A stretch of 64,000 nucleotides of DNA from Pseudomonas sp. HN11 (GTDB taxonomy: Bacteria > Pseudomonadota > Gammaproteobacteria > Pseudomonadales > Pseudomonadaceae): the NCBI RefSeq assembly GCF_021390155.1, contig NZ_CP089985.1, forward strand, positions 3,545,001-3,609,000, read 5' to 3'. How positions within the stretch are numbered: position 1 is the stretch's first letter; the number at the start of each line of letters is the position of its first letter. This document shows, one piece after another, positions 8,483 to 16,945 of the stretch. A program made the translations under genes and the position numbers. The notes beneath the pieces are model-generated. The model was given only the letters and a program-made list of their open reading frames with translations. It had not been told where the DNA came from and did not search any database.

Positions 8483-9643
8483 TCAGCAAACTCTTTCAGG
8501 AAATGTGCCGGGCAACAAAATCTCGTGATTCACATCACGTATATCGTTATACCCACACAGCGCCATTGACACGTCCAACTCACGGGCGATGATCTCAAGC
8601 GCCTTGGTGACCCCCGCCTGGCCCATTGCGCCCAAACCATACAAATGCGGCCGACCGATCATGGTGCCTTTTGCACCCAACGCTATCGCCTTGAGTACGT
8701 CCTGGCCGGAGCGAATGCCACCATCCAGCCACACCTCAATACGCTCACCCACTGCTTCGACAATCGCCGGCAACTGGCTGATGCTCGAAGGCGCACCGTC
8801 CAGTTGACGACCACCGTGGTTGCTCACCACCAGTGCGTCCGCACCGGCATTCGCGGCCAGGCGCGCATCTTCCACATCGAGGATACCTTTGATGATCAAC
8901 TTGCCGCCCCAACACTTCTTGATCCATTCCACATCGTCCCAGCTCAGGCGCGGGTCGAATTGCTGGGCGGTCCAGGACGACAGCGAACTCATGTCCGCAA
9001 CGCCTTTCACGTGCCCGACGATATTGCCGAAACCCCGACGTTTAGTGCCGAGCATGCCCATCACCCAGCGCGGCTTGGTGGCCATGTTGAGGATATTCGG
9101 CAGGGTCAGTTTCGGCGGCGCCGACAGGCCGTTGATCAGGTCTTTGTGGCGTTGCCCGAGGATCTGCAGGTCGAGGGTCAGCACCAACGCATCCACGCCG
9201 GCGGCTTTGGCGCGCTCGATCAGTTGTTCGATGAAGGCGCGGTCGCGCATCACGTACAACTGGAACCAAAATGGCTGGCCGACCTGCTCGGCGATGTCTT
9301 CCAGCGAGCAGATGCTCATGGTCGACAAGGTGTAGCGCAGGCCAAAGGCGGCAGCGGCGCGCGCGGTCAGAATCTCGCCATCGGCGTGCTGCATGCCGGC
9401 CAACCCGGTGGGTGCCAATGCCACCGGCATGGCCATCTCCTGGCCGATCATCGTGGCGCGGATCGAGCGCTCATCAATATTGCGTGCCACCCGCTGGCGA
9501 AACTTGATGCTGGCAAAATCGCTTTCATTCGCCCGGTAAGTGCTCTCAGTCCAGGAGCCGGAATCGGCGTAATCATAGAACATGCGCGGGACACGTTTTT
9601 GCGCGAGCTTGCGTAAGTCTTCGATGGTGGTAATCAACGACAT
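8483..9643 (-). CDS. lldD: FMN-dependent alpha-hydroxy acid dehydrogenase (L-lactate dehydrogenase type)
   Basis: 386-residue member of the glycolate oxidase/LldD family. These enzymes oxidise an L-2-hydroxy acid with FMN. It starts with the family N-terminus (IEDLRKLAQKRVPRMFYDYA) and carries the PTGLAGMQHADGE segment, the WFQLYVMRDR substrate/FMN loop, and the signature SNHGGRQLDG with catalytic His and Arg near residue 275. The FMN phosphate-binding end is DGGIRSGQDVLKA...GRPHLYG. Length is normal. It is divergent from the DeoR regulator, which may control it. Lactate is the best guess, but other hydroxy acids (mandelate, glycolate) cannot be excluded. Confidence 0.88.
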   Translation of the reverse strand: MSLITTIEDLRKLAQKRVPRMFYDYADSGSWTESTYRANESDFASIKFRQRVARNIDERSIRATMIGQEMAMPVALAPTGLAGMQHADGEILTARAAAAFGLRYTLSTMSICSLEDIAEQVGQPFWFQLYVMRDRAFIEQLIERAKAAGVDALVLTLDLQILGQRHKDLINGLSAPPKLTLPNILNMATKPRWVMGMLGTKRRGFGNIVGHVKGVADMSSLSSWTAQQFDPRLSWDDVEWIKKCWGGKLIIKGILDVEDARLAANAGADALVVSNHGGRQLDGAPSSISQLPAIVEAVGERIEVWLDGGIRSGQDVLKAIALGAKGTMIGRPHLYGLGAMGQAGVTKALEIIARELDVSMALCGYNDIRDVNHEILLPGTFPERVC

Positions 9644-9735
9644 CTAGGTCACCTCTCCCTGAACTGAATGCTGAGAGTAACCGCCCATCGGCTACGCAAC
9701 CAGCCATTGCGTTTATAAAGCTGCGCAGCTAACCT

Positions 9736-9764
9736 CGCACAAACCAGCATAAAAGCGCACAAAC
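9736..9764. promoter_or_regulatory. Tandem CGCACAAAC repeats in the lldD-deoR intergenic region
   Basis: Two exact 9-bp direct repeats CGCACAAAC at 9736-9744 and 9756-9764, spaced 20 bases (about two helical turns) and abutting the regulator start codon. A third partial copy (TGCACAAC) begins at 9766. DeoR-family repressors often bind repeated sites in divergent promoters. This is a candidate operator by position. Confidence 0.4.
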
Positions 9765-10550
9765 ATGCACAACACTCATCAAGCTATCGACCTGCCTTCT
9801 TTGCGCAAACAGAAGATTCTGTTGCTGCTGGAACGCGATGGCAAAGTCACTGCCACAGAACTGGTAGAACACTTTGCCGTGTCCCCGGACACTATCCGCC
9901 GCGACCTCGGCGAACTCGCTGCCGCCGGCCTGCTGCAACGCGTACACGGCGGCGCCCTGCCCCGGCCCAAGGACACCGGTAAAGACTTCTTCACCCGCGT
10001 CGGCGAGACCAATGAGGCCAAGCGTCATCTTGCGCGGCTGGCTGCCGACCGTGTGAAAGATGGGCAAATCGTGCTATTCGACTCCGGCTCTACCACGCTG
10101 CAGATTGCCCAGTCATTGCCGCGTTCAATTCGCCTGACTGTGGTCACCACGTCGCCAATGATCGCCATCGCCTTGGCCGAGCATCCCGATGTAAAAGTGA
10201 TCCTCACCGGTGGCCAGCTCAACCCGGCGACGCTGTCCACGAGCGGTCATGAAACCGTGCGCCTGATCCAGGGCATCAAGGCCGACTTGCTGTTTACAGG
10301 CGTGTGTGCGCTGCACCCGCAAGTGGGCATCAGCTCGCTGCATTTTGATGAGGTGGCGGTCAAGCAAGCCTTGCTCGACAGCGCGGCCCATGTGGTGGCG
10401 GTGACCACGGCCGACAAGCTCGGCGCAGTAGAACCCTTTGTGGTGGCGCCCTGCAGCCGCATTCACACGCTGATTACGCAGTGGCATGTACCCAGTGTGG
10501 AGGCGTATGAGCAGCTAGGGTTGGAAGTGCTGCGAGCGGACGTCGAGTAG
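9765..10550 (+). CDS. DeoR/GlpR-family transcriptional regulator
   Basis: 261 residues. The N-terminal winged helix-turn-helix covers about residues 14-65 with the family signature FAVSPDTIRRDLGELAAAG then RVHGGA. The C-terminal sugar-phosphate-isomerase-like sensor domain has the FDSGSTT anion loop, LTGGQL and the TTADKLG motif. DeoR members usually repress sugar or polyol catabolism and sense a phosphorylated intermediate. It is divergent from the LldD-like oxidase. No Shine-Dalgarno sequence precedes the ATG, so the mRNA may be nearly leaderless. Confidence 0.88.
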   Translation: MHNTHQAIDLPSLRKQKILLLLERDGKVTATELVEHFAVSPDTIRRDLGELAAAGLLQRVHGGALPRPKDTGKDFFTRVGETNEAKRHLARLAADRVKDGQIVLFDSGSTTLQIAQSLPRSIRLTVVTTSPMIAIALAEHPDVKVILTGGQLNPATLSTSGHETVRLIQGIKADLLFTGVCALHPQVGISSLHFDEVAVKQALLDSAAHVVAVTTADKLGAVEPFVVAPCSRIHTLITQWHVPSVEAYEQLGLEVLRADVE

Positions 10551-11252
10551 CGACAGCGCATCGGGCGTGGCCAAGCCGCTGGCAGTGTTATCAAAGAAGC
10601 ACCAGGTGGGAATGCCAGCCTCTACAGACGCGCTCAACAAACGCGCATACGCCTGAATTCGTTCAGGCCCATAAGCACTGTGGTAGATACGCGGTGTTCC
10701 GTGCAGGCGCCAATATCGCACGCCCTGCCAGCCGGCCGGGACATCTCCCGCCTTTATCACTGGCGGGTCGGCAGCCACTCGCCCGACCTGCAGATCCTGC
10801 AGTATTCCTTCAGCCGCCAACCAACTCGCGTGTCGTGGCTCAAGCACGACGGCGCCTGTAAAACGTTGGCGCAACGCTGTGAAGAATGCGTTGGCGATGA
10901 TCGGTTCATACTTTAACGAAGGCGGTAGTTGCACCAGCAGACAACCGAGCTTTTCCCCCAGTTGCAGGCATTGCCCAAGAAACTCGTCAAGTGCGGCCTC
11001 GCAGCCATGCAAGCGCAATTCATGGGTGATGCGTTTGGGCACCTTGACCGAAAAGCGAAACCCTGATGGCACCGATTGCGCCCAACGCTCGTAGGTTTTC
11101 GCCAAGTGCGGGCGATAGAACGAACTGTTGATTTCCACTGCATTGAAGCGCGAAGCATAGCGCTCCAAATGTGTGCCCTCATCGGCAAATGCTGCCCAGT
11201 ACTCCCGCGGCAAACTCCAGCCGGCACATCCCACAAACAGCGCTGCCGTCAA
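10515..11252 (-). CDS. DUF72 family protein (YecE-like)
   Basis: 245-residue DUF72 protein, a TIM-barrel-like family of unknown biochemical function. Hallmarks are the start LFVGCAGWSLPREYW, the NAVEINSSFYRP strand, FRFSVKVPKRITH and the C-terminal CFFDNTASG. The start is TTG, overlapping the upstream gene's stop as TTGA, with an AAGGTG site before it. Its 3' end overlaps the convergent deoR gene by 36 bases. It is the last of a three-gene unit with the small conserved protein and the HhH protein. Confidence 0.85.
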   Translation of the reverse strand: MTAALFVGCAGWSLPREYWAAFADEGTHLERYASRFNAVEINSSFYRPHLAKTYERWAQSVPSGFRFSVKVPKRITHELRLHGCEAALDEFLGQCLQLGEKLGCLLVQLPPSLKYEPIIANAFFTALRQRFTGAVVLEPRHASWLAAEGILQDLQVGRVAADPPVIKAGDVPAGWQGVRYWRLHGTPRIYHSAYGPERIQAYARLLSASVEAGIPTWCFFDNTASGLATPDALSLLDVRSQHFQP

Positions 11253-11680
11253 AACAGCACCTTAGCGGCATCGCGCATGAAAATCTCGATGGTCTTGGGC
11301 CCCACACCGTCGAATTCCCCAAGGCGCTTTTCGAACGCCTCTCGACTCTCGCTCGCACTGCGCATGAGGGTGATCTTGCCCGCGTAATCAGCATTCAACT
11401 TGGCGCTGAGGTCGAGTAAACGTTGCGCGGTGGTTTCGTCATAGCGCACGTAATGCGCGCGCCCGAGCATCGCTACCAACTCACGCGATGTGCAGTGCTG
11501 CAGCTTGCGCGCCGTGTCGCGGCCCTGCTCTTGGACAATCACCTTGTAGGCCTGCGCGGCAATCGGTGCCTGGATGCGCTTACCCATCAAGAAACTGGCG
11601 ATAAACCACTTGAACAGGCTGCTGTCATCGTCGGGGCTGAGTTCAATGCCCAACTCGGACGCCGTGATTGAACGGGCCAT
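11249..11680 (-). CDS. Small helix-hairpin-helix protein related to endonuclease III-type glycosylases
   Basis: 143 residues, about two thirds the size of a full HhH-GPD glycosylase. The C-terminal segment FDGVGPKTIEIFMRDA is a clear helix-hairpin-helix DNA-binding motif. The Lys and Asp expected for glycosylase/lyase catalysis cannot be assigned confidently, so an enzymatic role is uncertain. It starts two bases after the stop of the upstream 70-residue protein and ends overlapping the DUF72 gene. Confidence 0.7.
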   Translation of the reverse strand: MARSITASELGIELSPDDDSSLFKWFIASFLMGKRIQAPIAAQAYKVIVQEQGRDTARKLQHCTSRELVAMLGRAHYVRYDETTAQRLLDLSAKLNADYAGKITLMRSASESREAFEKRLGEFDGVGPKTIEIFMRDAAKVLF

Positions 11681-11682
11681 GT

Positions 11683-11895
11683 TCAGTGGCCCAGCTTGCG
11701 CTCGGCCTTGGCGGCCTGTTCGTTGATGGCATCGGTCTGGCGCTCGGTGTCTTTGATCGAGGTGGGCGTCACCACTTTGTCGACGGTTCCAGTCTTGGGG
11801 TTCGGACGTTCCAGGGTCTGGCCCTTGGTGGCTTTATCAGTGCCTTTCTGGGCTTCTTCGGAGCTGATAGGGGCTGGGGTTTTATCGACAGTCAT
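11683..11895 (-). CDS. Small conserved hydrophilic protein, function unknown
   Basis: 70-residue, highly charged, low-complexity protein (MTVDKTPAPISSEEAQKGTD...) predicted to be largely disordered, with a helical C-terminus. A good GGAGATAG ribosome site precedes the ATG. It heads a compact unit with the HhH and DUF72 genes and is divergent from the DUF4142 stress-type gene. I do not recognise a domain. Confidence 0.65.
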   Translation of the reverse strand: MTVDKTPAPISSEEAQKGTDKATKGQTLERPNPKTGTVDKVVTPTSIKDTERQTDAINEQAAKAERKLGH

Positions 11896-12080
11896 GGTCT
11901 ATCTCCAAGTGATTTGAAGCCACAAAGCAGCGCGGCCACTTATGCAGCAGAGGCCGTTGGGTTTGGATAGTTCAAGGTAATTGCACGCGCAAAATAACCG
12001 AGAAAAAATTTAAACCTTTTGCACAGCTACTGGCTCAACTGTGGGGTAACGGCATCTCGCCATTCTCAAGGAGCACCACT

Positions 12081-12584
12081 ATGACTACTTCGCTGATGAA
12101 ACAGATGGGCCTGACATTCGCACTGGTTGCCGGCTCGATTTCCGCCGCGATGGCTGCCACTTCCAACGACTTCGTCGACAATGCCGCCCAAGGTGGAATC
12201 ACCGAGGTCGAGGCGGGCAAACTGGCCTTGGAAAAAAGCAGCTCTGCCGACGTCAAGACCTTTGCCCAGCACATGGTCACCGACCACACCAAGGCCAACC
12301 AGGAACTGGTAGCTCTGGCGAAAAAGCTCGACATCGAAGTCCCGGACGATGCGGCCCTGACGGACAAGGCCAAAAAGGCCATCCTGGAGCTGCGTGACGA
12401 ATCGTTCGACAAGGCTTACGCCAACAACCAAGTGGCTGCCCATGAAAAAACCGTCGAACTGTTCAAGAAGGAAGCCGCCTCCTCGGATAATGCCGAGTTG
12501 AAAGCTTTCGCGACCAAGACGCTGCCAACCCTGGAAGCGCATTTGAAAATGGCCAAGGAGCTGCAAGCCAAGCACGCCCACTAA
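12081..12584 (+). CDS. DUF4142 exported protein
   Basis: 167 residues with a Sec signal peptide (cleavage after SISAAMA, about residue 25). The mature part is an all-helical DUF4142 bundle, a ferritin-like family: FVDNAAQGGITEVEAGKLAL, then FAQHMVTDHTKANQELVALA, which is the family signature. A strong AAGGAGCACC ribosome site is present. DUF4142 proteins are periplasmic and often stress-induced; the biochemical role is unknown. It heads a unit with the PfpI gene. Confidence 0.85.
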   Translation: MTTSLMKQMGLTFALVAGSISAAMAATSNDFVDNAAQGGITEVEAGKLALEKSSSADVKTFAQHMVTDHTKANQELVALAKKLDIEVPDDAALTDKAKKAILELRDESFDKAYANNQVAAHEKTVELFKKEAASSDNAELKAFATKTLPTLEAHLKMAKELQAKHAH

Positions 12585-12614
12585 ATTTCTGTTGAACAAA
12601 GGAGACACTCGACC

Positions 12615-13175
12615 ATGAGTTCGCAACTCAACGGCAAAAAAATCCTTATCATCACGTCCAACACCGGCATCGAGCGCGACGAACTGCTCAAGCCCCTGGA
12701 AGCGCTGCGGGATCGTGGTGCCACCGTCACCCATGGATCGAGTGAAGGCGGTACCACCCAAACCTTTGTCGGTGACACCGAGAAGGACCGGACTGTGGAA
12801 TCCGACGCGAAACTGTCAGAACTCTCCGGTGCTGATTTCGACGCGCTGGTGATCCCGGGCGGCACGGTGAATGCCGATACGCTGCGCCAGGATGCGGCCG
12901 CATTGAAGCTGATCAACGCGTTCGTGCAGGCGGGGAAAACCGTGGCAGCGATCTGTCACGGGCCCTGGGCATTGATTGATGCAGGTGTAATCAAGGGCAA
13001 GACCCTGACCTCCTACAAGAGCGTGCGTATCGATCTGGAAAACGCTGGCGCCGCCGGCTGGGTCGATGCCGAAGTCAAGGAATGCCAGGCCAATGGCTGG
13101 ACCCTGATCACTTCGCGCACACCGGATGATTTGCCAGCATTCAATGAAGCGATTGCCAGAGCCCTGACCCGTTGA
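12615..13175 (+). CDS. DJ-1/PfpI-family protein (general stress protein 18 type)
   Basis: 186-residue class I glutamine-amidotransferase-like protein. It contains the nucleophile elbow AAICHGPWALID (Cys about 116, followed by His), the upstream Glu region, and LTSYKSVRIDLENAGA, which defines the PfpI/YhbO subgroup. Members act as deglycases or chaperones or protect against oxidative and acid stress. It lies 30 bases after the DUF4142 gene and is probably cotranscribed, ending at a strong terminator. Confidence 0.87.
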   Translation: MSSQLNGKKILIITSNTGIERDELLKPLEALRDRGATVTHGSSEGGTTQTFVGDTEKDRTVESDAKLSELSGADFDALVIPGGTVNADTLRQDAAALKLINAFVQAGKTVAAICHGPWALIDAGVIKGKTLTSYKSVRIDLENAGAAGWVDAEVKECQANGWTLITSRTPDDLPAFNEAIARALTR

Positions 13176-13192
13176 TTCTACCGCCCTGAACG

Positions 13193-13225
13193 AAAACAGG
13201 CGCCTCAACGGGCGCCTGTTTTTTT
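13193..13225. terminator. Strong bidirectional rho-independent terminator
   Basis: Ten-bp perfect stem AACAGGCGCC / GGCGCCTGTT with a six-base loop, followed by seven T on the plus strand and preceded by four A. It serves both the PfpI gene and the convergent PLDc_N gene. Confidence 0.9.
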
Positions 13226-13232
13226 CGTCTGC

Positions 13233-13439
13233 CTAACTTTTACGCTGTTCGGCCATTTCGCGTTTCGGCCCGAACATCGCCCAGGCAATCAAGCCTATCA
13301 GCGGTACAAAAATCAGCACCACCAGCCACAAGCCTTTTGACTCCCAGCCCCCCGTGCTGCGCAATACGGTGTTGATCGCCCACAATTCAAGCAGCAGCAG
13401 AATCACTGCCAGCCCGATCCAGATATATTGAATTTCCAT
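13233..13439 (-). CDS. Small membrane protein with PLDc_N (phospholipase D N-terminal-like) domain
   Basis: 68 residues with two transmembrane helices (about 5-25 and 38-58). The PLDc_N pattern is present: IWIGLAVILLLLELWAI, then a polar loop, then LVVLIFVPLIGLIAWAMFGP. The full-length family pattern shows it is a standalone small protein, not a truncated phospholipase. It has an excellent AGGAGGTG ribosome site. Function unknown; such genes sit in stress-response surroundings in pseudomonads. Confidence 0.82.
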   Translation of the reverse strand: MEIQYIWIGLAVILLLLELWAINTVLRSTGGWESKGLWLVVLIFVPLIGLIAWAMFGPKREMAEQRKS

Positions 13440-13705
13440 GCTTCACCTCCTAGGTCGTATGCGTTAGGTCAAGCATTGGGCGCGAGGGTTCATTAAAATT
13501 TGCGCCAATGTAGCGAGGTTGTGGAATGCAACGCGCCAAGGGCCAAACCATGCAACCTGCACGACGAACTCCACCGACTACTTATCGTAGACCATTGAAT
13601 TAACTAGAAAATTACAAATATCTGAAGTTGGTACAACTGATGCACTCTTATAGTGGACGAGGCGTGCATTTCGACACGCCCTGATTTCCCCGTGAGGTGT
13701 CACCC

Positions 13706-14182
13706 ATGAATGCGATTGACCTGCTCAAAGCCGACCATGAACGCGTAAAGGCCCTGCTGACTCAGTTGAGTGAGTCCACCGAACGTGGGGTAAAAAAACG
13801 CACTGAGTTGTTGGCCAAGCTTGAAGCGGAAATCAGCCTGCATACCAAACTGGAAGAAGAAATCCTCTACCCGGCGTTCAGGAAGGCGGGCGGCAAGGAA
13901 CAGGACATCATGTACCACGAGGCCAAGGAAGAGCACCGCACCGTCGACTCCCTGGTTCTGCCGGACTTGAAGCAGACCGAACCTTCGACAACGGAGTTTT
14001 CTGGTCGCGTCAAAGTAGTCAAAGAGCTGCTGGAGCACCACATCGAGGAAGAAGAAGCCGAGATGTTCCCGCAGGCCAAGAAACTGTTGGGTAAAGCGCT
14101 ACTTGAAGAGCTGGGCGCTGAAATGGAAGCGATGAAAGCAGCACATAAAAAATTGCAGTCGACCAAGCCCATGGCGGCTTGA
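13706..14182 (+). CDS. Hemerythrin-like (HHE) domain protein
   Basis: 158-residue cation-binding four-helix protein. HHE ligands are visible: LLKADHERVKALL (His 11), SLHTKLEEEILYPAF (His/Glu), HEAKEEHRTVD, and HHIEEEEAEMFP near residue 115. It likely binds a di-iron centre and senses or buffers oxygen, NO or iron. ATG 13706 has a GAGGTG site; GTG 13697 is less likely. The gap 13440-13705 upstream holds its promoter; I saw nothing else there. Confidence 0.85.
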   Translation: MNAIDLLKADHERVKALLTQLSESTERGVKKRTELLAKLEAEISLHTKLEEEILYPAFRKAGGKEQDIMYHEAKEEHRTVDSLVLPDLKQTEPSTTEFSGRVKVVKELLEHHIEEEEAEMFPQAKKLLGKALLEELGAEMEAMKAAHKKLQSTKPMAA

Positions 14183-14263
14183 TCGAGGCATGACCAGAGC
14201 CTGCCATAGCCGGTAACCGGTAAGTGGTCCAGGCTCTTGATGCACACGATAGGGGATTGCGTC

Positions 14264-14569
14264 ATGAAGACCAGATTGTCCCAAAGGATTTTACTCGTCG
14301 TCGGCCTGTCAGCCCTGCTTACCGGCCCTGCCCTCGCCGCATTCGGCGATAACCCAGAACCGGCTGCGAACGCTTTGAATGGTAGTGGTGCAGCCGGTTC
14401 CGCCCTGCCACCGGGGACTTACCCTAGCAGCCCCGCCGACAGCGACAAGAAAAGCAAAGGCGCCGACAAACAGTCGCCCAAGCCAGCCAAGCCTGCTGAG
14501 ACCCATAAGCCCGGCGAAGATAAACCTCGCTCAAGCAAGAACCTCAAGGCACCGGTAACCACCCAGTGA
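14264..14569 (+). CDS. Exported Pro/Lys-rich hypothetical protein
   Basis: 101 residues with a clear signal peptide (cleavage about after ALAA, residue 25). The mature chain is low-complexity and rich in Pro, Lys and Ser (SDKKSKGADKQSPKPAKPAE), so probably disordered and periplasmic. AGGGGATT precedes ATG 14264. The 3' end overlaps the convergent gene by 26 bases. No domain recognised. Confidence 0.6.
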   Translation: MKTRLSQRILLVVGLSALLTGPALAAFGDNPEPAANALNGSGAAGSALPPGTYPSSPADSDKKSKGADKQSPKPAKPAETHKPGEDKPRSSKNLKAPVTTQ

Positions 14570-15089
14570 AGTGACTTGGCGCCCTCAATGGGCACCAGAC
14601 GAAGTCCCCGGGCGGCGGTGGCAGCGCCTGATGTTCGGCCACGGCCAGGTGCGCGTCTTTCCAATCGAACACCCGTGATGATTGCCACGCCAGCACTACG
14701 CCGTGGGCCTGGCTTTCATCCGTATTGACCCAACGCGCGGCAGCTGCCGCCATGAAGGCCTCGATCGGTTCGTCGTCGATCTGCAACCGATAAGGCGAGC
14801 CCAGCAGCCAGCGGCAGACATTCAAGTGATAGGTCCAGTCCCGCGGCGGCCGGTTACGATAGGCCCAGGTCATGAAACTGCGAAACAGGTTCAGCCCCTC
14901 GGGCGGGTCGAGCTTGAGCAGCGCCGGGCAGATATCGAACAGGGTGTGCCAATACGGCAACAGACGCGCATCCAAGTGCACGAAGCTGCGGCAATTACTG
15001 GGGTATTCAGGCGGCGCTGGTTCGGCGTGCAGGCGGCGCGACGCCTTGCTGACCAAGCGGCTGGCGCCTGCGGGCAATAGGTGGTTCAT
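14544..15089 (-). CDS. Conserved hypothetical protein
   Basis: About 181 residues from ATG 15089 (an ATG three codons upstream, at 15098, is also possible). It is a soluble, Trp/Pro-rich chain (CRWLLGSPYRLQIDDEPIEA; VFDWKDAHLAV) with no signal peptide. Codon usage is ordinary for the window and the frame is long and clean, so it is probably real. I do not recognise the family. Confidence 0.55.
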   Translation of the reverse strand: MNHLLPAGASRLVSKASRRLHAEPAPPEYPSNCRSFVHLDARLLPYWHTLFDICPALLKLDPPEGLNLFRSFMTWAYRNRPPRDWTYHLNVCRWLLGSPYRLQIDDEPIEAFMAAAAARWVNTDESQAHGVVLAWQSSRVFDWKDAHLAVAEHQALPPPPGDFVWCPLRAPSHFTGWLPVP

Positions 15090-15151
15090 GAAACGCACTC
15101 ATAGTCATGACGATGGAATGCCTCCCTGTCAAAGGAGACCCAAGGCATACG

Positions 15152-15535
15152 TCAGAATGCAGGGGAAGCGCGGGGGTTGGCCGATGGCCATGAATAACGC
15201 GGCGGCGCCTTGTTGCGCCGTTCATGGGCCGGTCGCGGGGTTCGCCCCAGGCCCAGTAGCCAGGCCAGCCCCACCAGAAACACCAGGGCAACCGTCAATG
15301 CGTTGCAGACCGGGCATGCAAAGTAGTTCGAAATGTTGCTGAAAGAAGGGCTGCCCAACCCTTTGTCGGAAAGTGGCGCCTGCTTGCCGTCCACCGAACA
15401 GAATGCCCCGCCGATGCCATTCAACGCCTGGCCCGTCATCTGGCCATGTCCCAAACCGCAGACGAACAGGTTCATCAGCACGCAGAAGTACAGGGTCCAG
15501 GCGATCAGGGAACGGTCGGTGTGACTCAATTTCAT
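15152..15535 (-). CDS. DUF2946-like membrane protein (copper-associated context)
   Basis: 127 residues from ATG 15535. The N-terminal hydrophobic segment LIAWTLYFCVLMNLFVCGLG is followed by a Ser/Gly-rich extracytoplasmic loop with GKQAP, the NYFACPVCNAL CPxC motif, a second membrane helix and a basic tail. This layout matches the DUF2946 group of small proteins often found beside copper-handling genes. It is divergent from the SCO1 and PCu(A)C genes, which supports a metal-linked role. The upstream in-frame codons to 15694 are unlikely to be coding. Confidence 0.7.
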   Translation of the reverse strand: MKLSHTDRSLIAWTLYFCVLMNLFVCGLGHGQMTGQALNGIGGAFCSVDGKQAPLSDKGLGSPSFSNISNYFACPVCNALTVALVFLVGLAWLLGLGRTPRPAHERRNKAPPRYSWPSANPRASPAF

Positions 15536-15699
15536 GGCGTCGACTCTACCACCCGAGGTGCAAAAGGATGAAGTGCCACAGGCCCCTGTGGCAGAACGTC
15601 GCAGATTACGTGCACTTCCCAGGGTTGGTAGACTGGGCGCCCTCAAAGCCTGACGTATTGATCCAGAGCAATGCAGGCGTTTCACAGGATGCACAGTTG

Positions 15700-16308
15700 A
15701 TGAGTACCTTATTCACCCGCCGCAAAGTGCTGACCGGAATGGGCCTGCTGGGCCTGGGCAGCCTGCTGGGCGGCTGTGACTACAGCCCCAAGCTGAACTT
15801 CAAGTACGGCAAGGACTTGAGCGACAAGATCATGGGTCGCACCTTCAAGCTCAAGAACACCGACGGCGAGACCGTCACCTTGAGTTCGTTCCGTGGCCTG
15901 ATGCCGGTGGTGTTCTTTGGTTTCACCCAGTGCCCGGCCGTGTGCCCGACCACCCTGGCGCGCGCTGCCCAAGCCAAGAAGTTGATGGGCCGCGACGGCG
16001 AAATCATGCAGGTGGTGTTTATCACCCTGGACCCGGAGCGCGACACCCCCGAGATTCTCGACAAGTACGTCAAGGCCTTCGACCCCAGCTTCGAAGCGCT
16101 GTACGGCACTGCGGAAGAAATCGCCGTGGCCGCCAAGGAATTCGGGATCTTTTATGAAAAGATCCCCGCCGGCGATACCTACACCCTGTCCCACACCGCC
16201 ACCAGTTTTGTGTTCGACACCCGTGGCAACCTGCGCCTGGGCCTGCAGGCATCCCTTACCGCTAAAGAGTGCGCAGAAGACCTGCTCACCGTTATGGAGG
16301 TCTGCTAA
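15700..16308 (+). CDS. SCO1/SenC-type copper chaperone lipoprotein
   Basis: 202 residues from ATG 15700. The signal has a Cys lipobox (LLGGC, Cys about 26) and a thioredoxin-like fold follows. The CxxxC copper site is in FTQCPAVCPTTLA, and the distal His is in TLSHTATSF. SCO proteins deliver copper to the CuA site of cytochrome oxidase. The next gene, a PCu(A)C chaperone, overlaps by one base (TAATG), so the pair likely works as a CuA assembly relay in the periplasm. Confidence 0.9.
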   Translation: MSTLFTRRKVLTGMGLLGLGSLLGGCDYSPKLNFKYGKDLSDKIMGRTFKLKNTDGETVTLSSFRGLMPVVFFGFTQCPAVCPTTLARAAQAKKLMGRDGEIMQVVFITLDPERDTPEILDKYVKAFDPSFEALYGTAEEIAVAAKEFGIFYEKIPAGDTYTLSHTATSFVFDTRGNLRLGLQASLTAKECAEDLLTVMEVC

Positions 16309-16775
16309 TGACTGCCGTTCAACCCCTCAAACGCACCCTCATCGGCATGACCCTGCTGGGCCTTGCAGCGCACGCCAGCGCACAGGTGCAAGTGACCGAC
16401 GCCTGGGTACGCGCCACCGTGCCGGGCCAGCCATCCAGCGGTGCGTTCATGACCGTCACTGCCGACAGCGACAGCAAGCTGCTGAGCGTGGCCTCACCGG
16501 TGGCCAAGGACGTGCAGATCCATGAAATGAGCATGAAAGACGATGTAATGCGCATGGGCCCAGTGGACTCGGTCGCCCTGCCCGCCGGCAAGGCCGTGAC
16601 CCTCGACCCCAATGGTGACCACGTGATGCTGATGGGCCTGACCGGCCAGATCAAGGAAGGCGACCAGGTACCGCTGACGCTCACCGTACAAAATGCCAAG
16701 GGCGAAAAGCAGGCGATTGAAGTGAAGGCCCCGGCCCGTGGCGTGGATGGGATGGATCACAGCAAGATGCATTGA
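16308..16775 (+). CDS. PCu(A)C periplasmic copper chaperone
   Basis: 155 residues with signal peptide (cleavage after AHASA, about residue 24). The family Cu(I) motif H-M-x10-M-x21-H-x-M is seen across VQIHEMSMKDDVMRMGP to DHVMLMG. A Met/His C-terminus (GMDHSKMH) may add metal ligands. The start overlaps the SCO1 stop by one base. PCu(A)C inserts copper into subunit II of cytochrome oxidase, usually together with Sco. From there to 16945 is an intergenic region with the hairpin listed separately. Confidence 0.9.
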   Translation: MTAVQPLKRTLIGMTLLGLAAHASAQVQVTDAWVRATVPGQPSSGAFMTVTADSDSKLLSVASPVAKDVQIHEMSMKDDVMRMGPVDSVALPAGKAVTLDPNGDHVMLMGLTGQIKEGDQVPLTLTVQNAKGEKQAIEVKAPARGVDGMDHSKMH

Positions 16776-16829
16776 GGCATGGAACCTGTGTGATGAGCAG
16801 GCTGGCGACAACAAGCCTGCCCACCCCAT

Positions 16830-16856
16830 GAGCTTTTGAACCATATCTAAAAGCTC
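16830..16856. terminator. Hairpin GAGCTTTT/AAAAGCTC between copper operon and exported lyase gene
   Basis: Perfect 8-bp inverted repeat with an 11-base loop in the 170-base gap. A weaker GCAGGCT/AGCCTGC hairpin precedes it (16797-16820). Neither is followed by a long T tract. They could end the copper operon or be regulatory. Confidence 0.35.
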
Positions 16857-16945
16857 TGCCATCAACACTTACTCTATATTTTCAATCTGAAAACAGACTC
16901 GATAGCCTGACGGCTCACAATTCCAACAATAAATCGGGTATTTCT

